A stretch of 64,000 nt of DNA from positions 1,550,001 to 1,614,000 of the forward strand of contig CAVSQX010000004.1 of the NCBI GenBank assembly GCA_963730225.1. Direction: 5' to 3'. The notes below the pieces were generated by a model that searched no databases, was not told the DNA's origin, and saw only the letters and a list, made by a program, of their open reading frames with translations. Both the position numbers and the translations under genes were made by a program. Origin of the DNA: CAVSQX01 sp963730225. GTDB lineage: Bacteria > Planctomycetota > Phycisphaerae > Tepidisphaerales > Tepidisphaeraceae. Positions within the stretch are counted from its first letter, which is position 1, and each line of letters begins with the position of its first letter. This document shows, piece by piece, positions 56,496 to 64,000 of this stretch.

Positions 56496-57526
56496 GATGG
56501 CAGTTTGCTGGGATCGAGAACTACGTGCCGAATCCGCAGCCGCTTCCACGTGTAGGTGATGTGAACCAATCCGTCGCGCGTCTGAATCACCGCCGGATAC
56601 GAAAGCTGCGGGCCGTCGGTGTCCTCGATCGTCAGCACCATCTTCCACGTCTTTCCATCCGGCGAAATCGCCACATTCAGCGGATGGCGATCGACGGCGG
56701 AATTATTGTACACCACCAGCGATCGCCCATCGCGCAGCTCAATGGCGTCGATGCCGCTGTTCGGATTCGGCAGCGTCGTCGGCTGCGGATCGCTCCACGT
56801 CTTGCCGTTATCCTTGGACCATCCTTCGTAAATCCACCCCTGATGGCTGCGGCACAAATACTGCATCACCCCGCCGCCGTGATCCAGCAGCGTCGGCTGT
56901 TCCAATTCCACTCGATGACCCTCATTGAGCGGATCGGTCTTCGTCCACGTCTGCCCCAGATCATTCGAGAATTCAAAATGCAGCCGCATGCCCCCGTTTT
57001 CCGTGCCCGACGGCACCAGCATCGACCCATCCGCCAGCGCGATCGGTTTGTCCTTGGCCGGGCCGATGATTCCATCCGGCAATCGCTTCGCCTCTGACCA
57101 GGTCTTCCCCTGGTCATCCGACCGCATCATCATTCCCCACCATGTCGCCGGCGCAGGCCCGACTTTGTAAAACAGCAACAGCGGCCCCTGCGGCGACTGA
57201 TACAGCACCGGGTTCCAGCACGGCAGGCGCGACCCATCGGCCGCCTTCCCGATCGCCACCTCGCTCATCGGCAGCCAGCCGCTGCCCTCGTTTCGTGAAA
57301 CCCAGATGCCCACATCCGGCGCCCGCTCGCGCGTTCCACCAAACCACGCCGCCACCAGCGCATCCTTCGTCTGCGCGATCGTCGAAGCATGACACGAAGG
57401 AAACGGCGCCGTCTCGAAAATAAATTCCCGCGTCAGGATCGCCAGCGCCAGCGGCTGGGTGGTCGGAGCCGTCGCCGATTCCGCCGCCGCCATCGGCAGC
57501 ACGATATCCGCCATCGCCAAAAACCG
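56492..57526 (-). CDS. Sialidase-like (BNR/GH33-type) six-bladed propeller protein
   Basis: About 344 residues from a GTG at 57526, or 339 from ATG 57511. There is no stop between it and the upstream GH106 frame, so it may be a fusion. Three or four Asp-boxes (SDDQGKTW, SNDLGQTW, SKDNGKTW) mark the beta-propeller, and FPSCHASTI holds part of the active-site surface. The N-terminus looks like a weak signal peptide followed by TAPTTQP. Relatives are called exo-sialidase, but in an RG-II context GH33 enzymes remove Kdo or Dha. It overlaps the MFS start by ATGA. Confidence 0.75.
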   Translation of the reverse strand, partial: RFLAMADIVLPMAAAESATAPTTQPLALAILTREFIFETAPFPSCHASTIAQTKDALVAAWFGGTRERAPDVGIWVSRNEGSGWLPMSEVAIGKAADGSRLPCWNPVLYQSPQGPLLLFYKVGPAPATWWGMMMRSDDQGKTWSEAKRLPDGIIGPAKDKPIALADGSMLVPSGTENGGMRLHFEFSNDLGQTWTKTDPLNEGHRVELEQPTLLDHGGGVMQYLCRSHQGWIYEGWSKDNGKTWSDPQPTTLPNPNSGIDAIELRDGRSLVVYNNSAVDRHPLNVAISPDGKTWKMVLTIEDTDGPQLSYPAVIQTRDGLVHITYTWKRLRIRHVVLDPSKLPS

Positions 57527-60510
57527 CACCGGGCCGATCAATCCCGAATCCTCCAGCGGCGAATCCGCCGTAAAATAATTCCACGTCGTGAACGTGATCC
57601 GTCCGCTCGACGGCCGCGATTCCCCCTTCACGAGCCAATCAGGAAACGCCGCCAGCGGCGCTCCGCCGGGCTGATTTCTCCGATACATCTGCGCCGCTCC
57701 CCACTGCAAATCCGCCCGCTGCTGCTCGTCGCCGATCAGCCGATTCTTCCACGTGTCCGTCACCGCGATCTGAAGATGATTCACGCCCATGTGAATCGCC
57801 GCCGTCGCGTCCACCGCGTAATCTCCGTACCACAGCAATCCCAAATCCTGCCCGTTCACGCTCACCCGCGCCACATTTTTCACTTTCCCCAGATCGAGCA
57901 TCACCCGCCGCCCGGCGCTGGCGAATTCGGCCGGCAAATCCACGTCCGCCCAATACACCGCCGTGCCGGAAAAATACTTCACTCCCGCTTCGGTGTTGTG
58001 GCTCAGCGATTCCAGTTTCTCAAGCTTGATTTCCGCCGGCGCTCCGCGGCCTTTTTGAAAATCGACCGTCCACGGCCCGGCCACTTCAAACGGCGGCGGC
58101 TGCGGTTGAACCTTCGGCGAGCGCGTGTCCCCGAAGGCAAACCGCACGTGGAACGATCCGCGCTCGGTCGCAATTAGATGAACCTCTCCCGAATCTGAAA
58201 TCTCCAGATGTCCGCTGGCCGTTTGCAGCATCCCCGGATTCACCGCGCCAAAAACCGGCTCCGTTGTCGGAACCGCCGCCATCGGATGCACGAACGAAAC
58301 CACCCGCTTCTCCGGCGCGGGCGGTTCTTCCGTCGTTCCCGGCTGGCGGAAAATCACCAACGCCGATTCGTTCGCCCCCAGGCTCATCGGAAACACCGTG
58401 CGCAATCCGCGCCGAATCCCACTGCGCCACCCAATTCCGCTTGCCCGTTGCCGGATGCCAAATCTCCGGCGCACGGCCCGTCACCCGGAATGCCGCTAGA
58501 AAATCCACCGCCTGCTGGCCCAGGTTCGCCAGGAAATAAATATCCTCATCGCTGTCGTGCCGATGGATGAAGCTGATCGCCGCCGCATCCGACGGATTCA
58601 CCGTCCGCGCCCAAAAATCCCGCGGCAGGCCCATTTCCGACAGCACATCGGCAATCGCCATGTTCTGGTAAACCCGCCCCCGGCCGTACGAATGCGGAGC
58701 CTGTCCATCTCCCCAGACCTCGCTGCCGATCTGTGCCACCTCCGAATCGCATTTCGGATAATCACTCAAGCTCGGCGACGCCGTCGGCCGCGGACCCAGC
58801 ACGCTGCCGCCGTCATAAACCAGTTCTTTGATCTTCCGAGCCACCGCCGGCAACATCGTGCTCGCATCCGCCGGCAGCACCAGCAGGTGATACCGCCTGC
58901 CGCTGGCGGTCACGATCTGCCCATCCTGCACCTTGCAGTCCGCCAACTGCGAATAACTGATCGCATCGCCCCCCTCGACGGCGAATTCCAGCGTGCAGAA
59001 ATCGCTGACGACGCTGCCCGTGCTGCAACACCGCCGCGCAGCGGGCCAGATACTGGAAGAACGCCTTCTGCGCTTCAAACCAGGTCTGGTTCCGTCCAAA
59101 ATGCGTTCCCCACCACCCCCCGGTCATGCCGGGAACCACATCATCGCCAAACGGCTGCATCGTCCATTCGTGCAGATAGAATTTGTTCACGCCGCTGACG
59201 ATCGCGCCATCGGCGCACGGCTTGAGATACGCCGGATCTTCGTCGAACTGGCTTTCCGTCGGCCGGCCCGTGAACGATTCGGCCCCGACGATCGCCCCGC
59301 CCAGCGACTGCGCCGCCGCCGCCACCGCCCGCAGAATTCCCTTGTGCGAATCCGACCAGAACTCCCCCATCGGAACATCGCACTGCGCCGTCGCCGAGAT
59401 CGTGTCGAACGGCCCCTTGTACGGCTCGAAGCACATCGTGATGCCCGCATCGGTTAGCATCTTGTGGAACACGCCGAAATTATTCTCGTCGAACAATTCC
59501 GCGATCGTCTTGTTCATGTCCCACTGAAACCGCGCCGACAATTCATCTCCGCCGATTTTTTTCCCCGTCATCACCGCCAGCCACGGCAACGGATCGTAAC
59601 CGCGCCGATTGATGAACTGCTGGCGAAAATCCTCCGTCCAATTCTGCGGACCGGCTTCGTAGCTGTCGAAAAGAATGTGCCCAAACGCCGCCCCGTCGCC
59701 CGATCCAGCCAGCGATCCCAGATTTTTGGTCACCTGCTCCAGCACGTTCCGCAGATGCAGCTCCGACGCGCTTTTGCTCAGCTTGTCGCACTCCAACCCG
59801 GTAAATCCATCGGGCATCGGATGCGGCGTCTTCCCCGTCGTCGTGTGCCCGAAGCGATATACGATCCATTTCCCCGCCGGCGCGCTCCAATTCAACGTGC
59901 CGTCCGCTGCCATTTTCGAGCTCAGGTCGATCACCTGATCGGCCGGTGGATTGGGCTGATCGGGAACCGCCAGCACGGCGACATCCTTGTAAAAATTGTA
60001 TTTCGGATCGATCTTCGGCCGCGCAAGAACATCGGCAAACTGCACCGGCCCGGCAACCGGCGTTTGCGACCACACCAGCATCTGCATCGAAAGCTCAGGC
60101 GTGATCCACGGCCCCCCGCTGGCGGACCAGCCCGCGCAGTTGTGCATGCCGATGTCCAGCCCCAGCTCGCCCCCCTTCTCCACGGCATGTTTCATCAGCC
60201 CCCACCACGCCGGGCTCAGGTACGTAACGTCCGGCCACGGGCTGTTCCCGATGGTCGTGTGCCCAATCCCCGTCGTCGATCCAACCGGGCAGACGGTCGC
60301 GCCGGCGACGCCGCATTCCTTCATCGCCGCCAGATCTTTGTCGATTCCCTGGGCCGAGACATCGCTCGACATCCAATGCCACCAGACATACGGCTTGGCC
60401 GTCTGCGGCGGCGAGGCGAAATCCTCCTCCAGCGTGCCCGAGCGCAGCGGCGCAGATGCCAGCAGGAAGATCAACACACCTATTCCCGCCGCCACACTGC
60501 GATTTGGCAT
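57512..60510 (-). CDS. GH106 alpha-L-rhamnosidase (two frameshifts)
   Basis: About 1000 residues after repair. The start at 60510 follows family length and gives a signal peptide (MPNRSVAAGIGVLIFLLASA). KPYVWWHWMSSDVSAQGIDKD is the classic GH106 opening. The barrel includes GMHNCAGWSASGGPWI, FDSYEAGPQNWT and VGAESFTGRPTESQF, where candidate catalytic glutamates lie. Extra bases occur in the G run at 59017-59019 and near 58412-58413. The C-terminus carries a GH2-like sugar-binding domain (KVKNVARVSVNGQDLGLLWY) and ends in LIGPVRF, the typical family end, before running into the sialidase-like frame. Acts on rhamnose in RG-I or RG-II. Confidence 0.85.
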
Positions 60511-60544
60511 TTGATCAAGCGTAGGAGACCAACCCCGGCGAAGC

Positions 60545-60578
60545 AAAAGCGCCGTCTCATGACAACATGAGACGGCGC
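60545..60578 (-). terminator. Intrinsic terminator of the second PEP-CTERM gene
   Basis: A perfect 13-base stem (60549-60561 with 60566-60578) has an ACAA loop. On the minus strand it is followed by TTTT then GC, a moderate U-tract. It lies 57 bases past the PEP-CTERM stop and just upstream of the GH106 start, so it would separate the two transcripts. Confidence 0.7.
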
Positions 60579-60634
60579 CAGTTACCAATTGCGTTTCGCG
60601 GCCAAAGCCTCTGCGAGGCCGCGATCGGGCCAGC

Positions 60635-63067
60635 TTACCCAACTCGGCGGCGACGACGCAGCAGACCCAGAGCGCTCAAGCCCAAAAGTCCCACGCTGGC
60701 CGGCTCGGGCACCGAGATCGTGATCGCGCTGTTCGTGCCCGTGCCGTAGTCAATCCCCGAGTACCCAGCCGGCAGATTCACCGTTGCGAAGGTTCCACTC
60801 AGGCTGCCGGAGTAAGTAGCGATGACATAACTTCCACCGCTGGTTGAATCGAGCACGTTCACATCCAGCGTGGCGTCGGAGCCCAGGGCCAGATTTCCGT
60901 TCACGGCCAGGACATCGCTCAGCCCGGCGTTGTCGATGTCATCGGTGTATACCGCGCCGTTGCCCAGCGTCAGCCCACCGGTCAGCGACAGCGTCCCGAT
61001 GGTGGAGGCGGCCGATCCCGGAGCGACGGTTCCTATTACGGTCGTCGCGCCGCTGATCGAGCCGTTTCCACCGAGTGTTCCGAAGATCGAGACCGGCCCG
61101 CTGCCCGTCGCCGATCCGCCGGCATTGTTCGCAAACAGCGTCGCCCCGGCATTGACCGTCGTGCCGCCGCTGTAGATGTTGCTGCTGCCGGTCAGCGAAA
61201 GATAACTGCTTCCGCCCACCGTCACCATCACCGGCTGCGTGCCGCCGTTGACATGATCAACGATGGACCCGCCGTACACATTCCACAGCGGATTGGCATT
61301 GGCGACGGTGTTGACCGCCAGCGAGGCCGCACTGCTCGTGCTGCTGTTGCCGATGACGCCGCCAGCCGTTGCCGGCGTGGAAAGAGTCACAGGATCCAGG
61401 CCCGACGTCGCGGGGGGATCAGCGGCGAGGCTGAGCTTGATCGTCGCCGAACTCTTCCCGTTGTCTTCAATCGAGGTGATCGAACTCGTGAACCCGGTCG
61501 TGTTGTCCTTCACCACCTCGCCCACCGCCAGCCCGCTGACCGGAATCGTCAAACCCGCGACGGTTAGCGACACAAACGGGCTGCCGCTTGTGCTGAAGCT
61601 CCAGCTTGTCGGAAGCAACGCACTGGCGCTGGTCTGCGACAAACTGATGCTGGTGACTGTTTGGCTGTTTCCATCCAGATCGAGCGTGCCGGTGTTTCCG
61701 CTCACGTCACCCAGAATCACTGCGCCCGGCGTGCCTCCGGTCTGCGTGAATGCTCCCGTAGGCAGCGCGTTGGTCGCCCCAATCTGGAGCGTGCCATTTT
61801 GAATCTGCGTCGCGCCCTTGTAGTTGCTGCCCGTGCTGTTGATGGTCAACGTGCCGGTGCCGTTCTTGGCCAACGTGCTATTGGTGTAAGCGTTGCTCGC
61901 CAGAACCTGGTTTGAATCTTCAATCGGGCAATCGATGATGGTGTTGCCGGTACCACCGATGGTCAGCACCCGGCCGTTCTGAGCCGTGTTGCCAATCGCC
62001 ATCACGTTGCCTGTCGCGGTACCCTCATTGGTCGTCGATCCGATGGTCAAAGCTGCCGGAGACGCAACGTTGTTAATGAGAAAGCTGTTGTCGTTGGCAT
62101 TCTGGAAGGTGATAAGCCCGGGAATCGGCGCGCCGGCGGTCGCCGCCACCGTGCTCGTGTTGCCGGTGTTGAAATTGATGTTTGAGCTGCCGCTGAACGT
62201 CGGAGAGTGAATTCTCAAATCACCTGTGTTGCTCGGCGTGCCGCCTGAAAATGAAACCGCGCCCGTGATCGTTAGCGGCGTGTTCGCCTGTAAGTTGCCA
62301 TTGTACGATATGCTAAGCGTCTTGGTTACCCCGCCGATCGTATCGGTGGCAGTCGGATCGTTCCACGTCACCAGGGCCGGATTGATGGCCTCAGGGAAGT
62401 TGTTGCCGCCACCGATTTCGAAGCTCCCAGTCGCCGCGGCGCTGAGAATATAGTCGGCAGGCGGATCGGTCAGGTCGGGCGCGGTTTGTGTACCGTTCGC
62501 GCTGCCGCCAAACGTCGGGGTCCCGCTTGCCACTTGCAGCGTGCCGTTGAACGTGATCGTCCCATCGGTCTGGATGTAAGAACCGTTGGAATAAAGATTC
62601 AACGGGTTATCAATGGTCTCCATGCTCCCATTGCCGATGCTCGTCGCGTCGATAATTTGAGTGTTTTTGTTTGCCGTTTGCCCTGCGTTCATCAAATCGG
62701 GTGTGGAAGCGGCCGCGATCGTGTATCCGTTGGTCAGGAAAACAATCTCGCTGGTCGATAGAACCGAATTCACCGTTACCGTCCCCGCGACGCCGCCGAA
62801 TGTTGCCACGGTCGAACCGGGAGCACCCGTATCCGTCCACGCTAAATCCGACGATCCGTTGGACCAGACCGTATTCGTGGCGTTCAGATCCCAACTGCCC
62901 GTTCCTCCGCTGCCGGCGGGAGTCGCTGTTTGGCTGGGATCCCATGTCAGAGCTTCCGCCGTCGGTTGAAATACAGCCGCCGACAACGCGCTTATCGCCG
63001 CGATCGCCAGCAGTTCCTTCTTGTGCCCCAAGGACTTACGCCCCGAACCGATTTGCACTCCGCTCAT
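60635..63067 (-). CDS. PEP-CTERM surface protein with autotransporter-type beta repeats
   Basis: An 810-residue protein. The start at 63067 is supported by a strong GAGGAGAG site; an in-frame ATG 45 bases upstream lacks one. An N-terminal export signal (LLAIAAISALSAAVFQPTAE) precedes beta-strand repeats such as GTGTLTINSTGSNYKGATQI and GSSNIYSGGTTVNAGATLF, which predict an extended beta-helix. The C-terminal VPEPASVGLLGLSALGLL followed by RRRR is a PEP-CTERM anchor. Unlike the larger protein at 48235 it has no dockerin-like units. An exposed structural or adhesive role is likely. Confidence 0.87.
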   Translation of the reverse strand: MSGVQIGSGRKSLGHKKELLAIAAISALSAAVFQPTAEALTWDPSQTATPAGSGGTGSWDLNATNTVWSNGSSDLAWTDTGAPGSTVATFGGVAGTVTVNSVLSTSEIVFLTNGYTIAAASTPDLMNAGQTANKNTQIIDATSIGNGSMETIDNPLNLYSNGSYIQTDGTITFNGTLQVASGTPTFGGSANGTQTAPDLTDPPADYILSAAATGSFEIGGGNNFPEAINPALVTWNDPTATDTIGGVTKTLSISYNGNLQANTPLTITGAVSFSGGTPSNTGDLRIHSPTFSGSSNINFNTGNTSTVAATAGAPIPGLITFQNANDNSFLINNVASPAALTIGSTTNEGTATGNVMAIGNTAQNGRVLTIGGTGNTIIDCPIEDSNQVLASNAYTNSTLAKNGTGTLTINSTGSNYKGATQIQNGTLQIGATNALPTGAFTQTGGTPGAVILGDVSGNTGTLDLDGNSQTVTSISLSQTSASALLPTSWSFSTSGSPFVSLTVAGLTIPVSGLAVGEVVKDNTTGFTSSITSIEDNGKSSATIKLSLAADPPATSGLDPVTLSTPATAGGVIGNSSTSSAASLAVNTVANANPLWNVYGGSIVDHVNGGTQPVMVTVGGSSYLSLTGSSNIYSGGTTVNAGATLFANNAGGSATGSGPVSIFGTLGGNGSISGATTVIGTVAPGSAASTIGTLSLTGGLTLGNGAVYTDDIDNAGLSDVLAVNGNLALGSDATLDVNVLDSTSGGSYVIATYSGSLSGTFATVNLPAGYSGIDYGTGTNSAITISVPEPASVGLLGLSALGLLRRRRRVG

Positions 63068-63269
63068 TTTTCTCTCCTCGCTAAAACTTGATTGACTTGA
63101 ACGAACCGGCATTCCGCCCGCTCGCCTCTATTCTGGCATGATAATGGACAAAAGCTATTATTTTGATTGCGTAATTGAGCATTTTTTTTACGAAACAGCG
63201 CAAAATCGGAGGCAAGCAACGCCCCCACAGGCTATTTTCGCCTGCACGGCAGGTGGATAGAATCCCCCC

Positions 63270-63761
63270 ATGCCCACCAGCGACCCCCTGCAAATCCTTC
63301 TCGCCCACGACAAATGGGCCACCAGACAAATCCTCGACGCCTGCGCGAACCTGTCGGCCGAGCAATTCGATCAGCGATTTGCGATCGGCCCCGGCTCGCT
63401 GCGCGACACGATCACCCACATGCTCGGCGCCATGCGGGTCTGGACACAAGTGCTCGCCGGCCAGGAAGTCGGCCCACGCCTCGAGCAGGACGGCCAGCGC
63501 CATTCCCCCGCGGAACTGTCGGCTCTCCTGCAAACCATCGCCGCCGGACTTACCGCCCAGGCTCATCGCCTGCCCCTGACCGACATGGCATCACGAACGC
63601 GCGACGGAAAAGTTTTTCAGTTCACCCGCGGCGCGGTGCTCGTGCACATCACGACCCACGGAATGCACCATCGGGCCCAGTGTCTGAACATGCTGCGGCA
63701 ACTCGGCGTCACCCCCCTGCCCCCCAGCAGCGTCGCCGAATGGACCCGCCTGGCCGATTAA
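63270..63761 (+). CDS. DinB-family protein
   Basis: A 163-residue four-helix-bundle protein of the DinB/YfiT group. The metal-binding histidines are likely those in DTITHMLGAM and in the HITTHGMHHR pair near the C-terminus. Family members act as thiol-dependent transferases or are damage-induced; the activity here is unknown. It is not obviously part of the sugar system. No good ribosome site is seen upstream. It faces away from the PEP-CTERM gene across about 200 bases. Confidence 0.85.
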   Translation: MPTSDPLQILLAHDKWATRQILDACANLSAEQFDQRFAIGPGSLRDTITHMLGAMRVWTQVLAGQEVGPRLEQDGQRHSPAELSALLQTIAAGLTAQAHRLPLTDMASRTRDGKVFQFTRGAVLVHITTHGMHHRAQCLNMLRQLGVTPLPPSSVAEWTRLAD

Positions 63762-63778
63762 CCCTTCCTTCCATTAGC

Positions 63779-63835
63779 CCCGGCCTCCGGCCGGGTTCCT
63801 CTAAACCAACATAGCCCGCGCTTCAGCCACGCGGG
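63779..63835. repeat. REP-like pair of small hairpins
   Basis: CCCGGCC/GGCCGGG (63779-63795) and CCCGCG/CGCGGG (63815-63835) are perfect inverted repeats in a 57-base stretch downstream of the DinB gene. Such GC hairpins recur between genes in many bacteria and may act as REP elements or weak terminators. Confidence 0.4.
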
Positions 63836-63964
63836 GAAATTGGTAACGTTTGGCCGGCCGCATGACTCGGCGTCGCGTACAACGTCCCGCAGAGCGATGG
63901 CGCCGTTTCGTGCTTTGCGTTGTCGGCAATAGAGGATCGCAAAAATCGCGAAACTTTCACCCAT

Positions 63965-64000
63965 CCGGCGAATTCAAAGGGGTCGGCGAATTCAAAGGGG
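63965..64000. repeat. Tandem 18-base repeat at window edge
   Basis: Two copies of an 18-base unit, differing only at the first base and sharing CGGCGAATTCAAAGGGG, run to the window end. The array may continue beyond it. The stretch 63836-63964 before it has no gene that I can support. Confidence 0.6.

Noticed and set aside
56492..57526. True sialidase acting on sialic acids
   Set aside because: Asp-boxes are clear but the substrate is inferred; no sialic acid catabolic gene is present, so a Kdo/Dha or uncharacterised role is as likely.
1..64000. CRISPR arrays, tRNA, rRNA, insertion sequences
   Set aside because: No regular repeat-spacer pattern, no cloverleaf and no transposase reading frame were recognised.

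Overview
The window looks like a chromosomal segment of a plant-polysaccharide-degrading planctomycete, most likely class Phycisphaerae (Tepidisphaerales or Humisphaera-like). This rests on three things: PEP-CTERM proteins carrying autotransporter-type beta-strand repeats, paired prepilin-like proteins ending in a CDGHGEF-type motif, and many large glycoside hydrolases in tightly overlapping ATGA operons. The taxonomic call is inference from gene content. I found no rRNA, tRNA or CRISPR array.

Layout. (1) About 1-13,536, minus strand: an operon of DUF5060/GH140-like, alpha-glucuronidase-like, MGH1-like (three frameshifts), beta-helix plus TIM-barrel, GH127 and GH95 enzymes, with a PIN/UPF0175 toxin-antitoxin pair between GH127 and GH95. 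(2) 13,843-18,770, plus: secreted thioredoxin, Tat-exported TIM-barrel protein and GH2. (3) 18,774-20,683, minus: two tandem prepilin-like paralogues. (4) 20,839-28,777, plus: FucI-like isomerase, split transketolase, HigBA, FGGY kinase and GH78. (5) 28,779-30,542: Gfo/Idh/MocA dehydrogenase (minus) and a third toxin-antitoxin pair (plus). (6) 30,570-36,227, minus: RuBisCO-like protein, DUF1537 kinase, Asp/Glu-racemase-like protein and a GH2 with a discoidin domain. (7) 36,257-41,722, plus: DUF5703 enzyme, alpha/beta hydrolase, GH29 and SGNH esterase; then GH78 (minus) and a GH106-like giant (plus). (8) 48,235-63,067: two PEP-CTERM surface proteins flank a TPR-glycosyltransferase (plus) and a minus-strand pectin operon of GH106, sialidase-like, MFS transporter and GH28. 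(9) A DinB-family gene and short repeats end the window.

How it fits together. The hydrolases target L-rhamnose, L-fucose, L-arabinose, galactose, galacturonic acid and acetyl groups, which is the sugar set of pectin side chains and rhamnogalacturonan II. Two cytoplasmic gene sets resemble the published D-apiose pathways. One is RuBisCO-like protein plus DUF1537 kinase (oiaX/oiaK type). The other is isomerase, FGGY kinase and split transketolase (apulose type). Apiose is a hallmark sugar of rhamnogalacturonan II, so the central hypothesis is an RG-II/apiose utilisation locus without SusC/SusD.

Caveat: at least ten single-base indels break otherwise good genes, several of them in short homopolymers. 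They may be assembly errors or genuine decay, so frameshifted genes are given as their reconstructed span. Three toxin-antitoxin modules sit inside or between the sugar operons, each with its own E. coli-like promoter.
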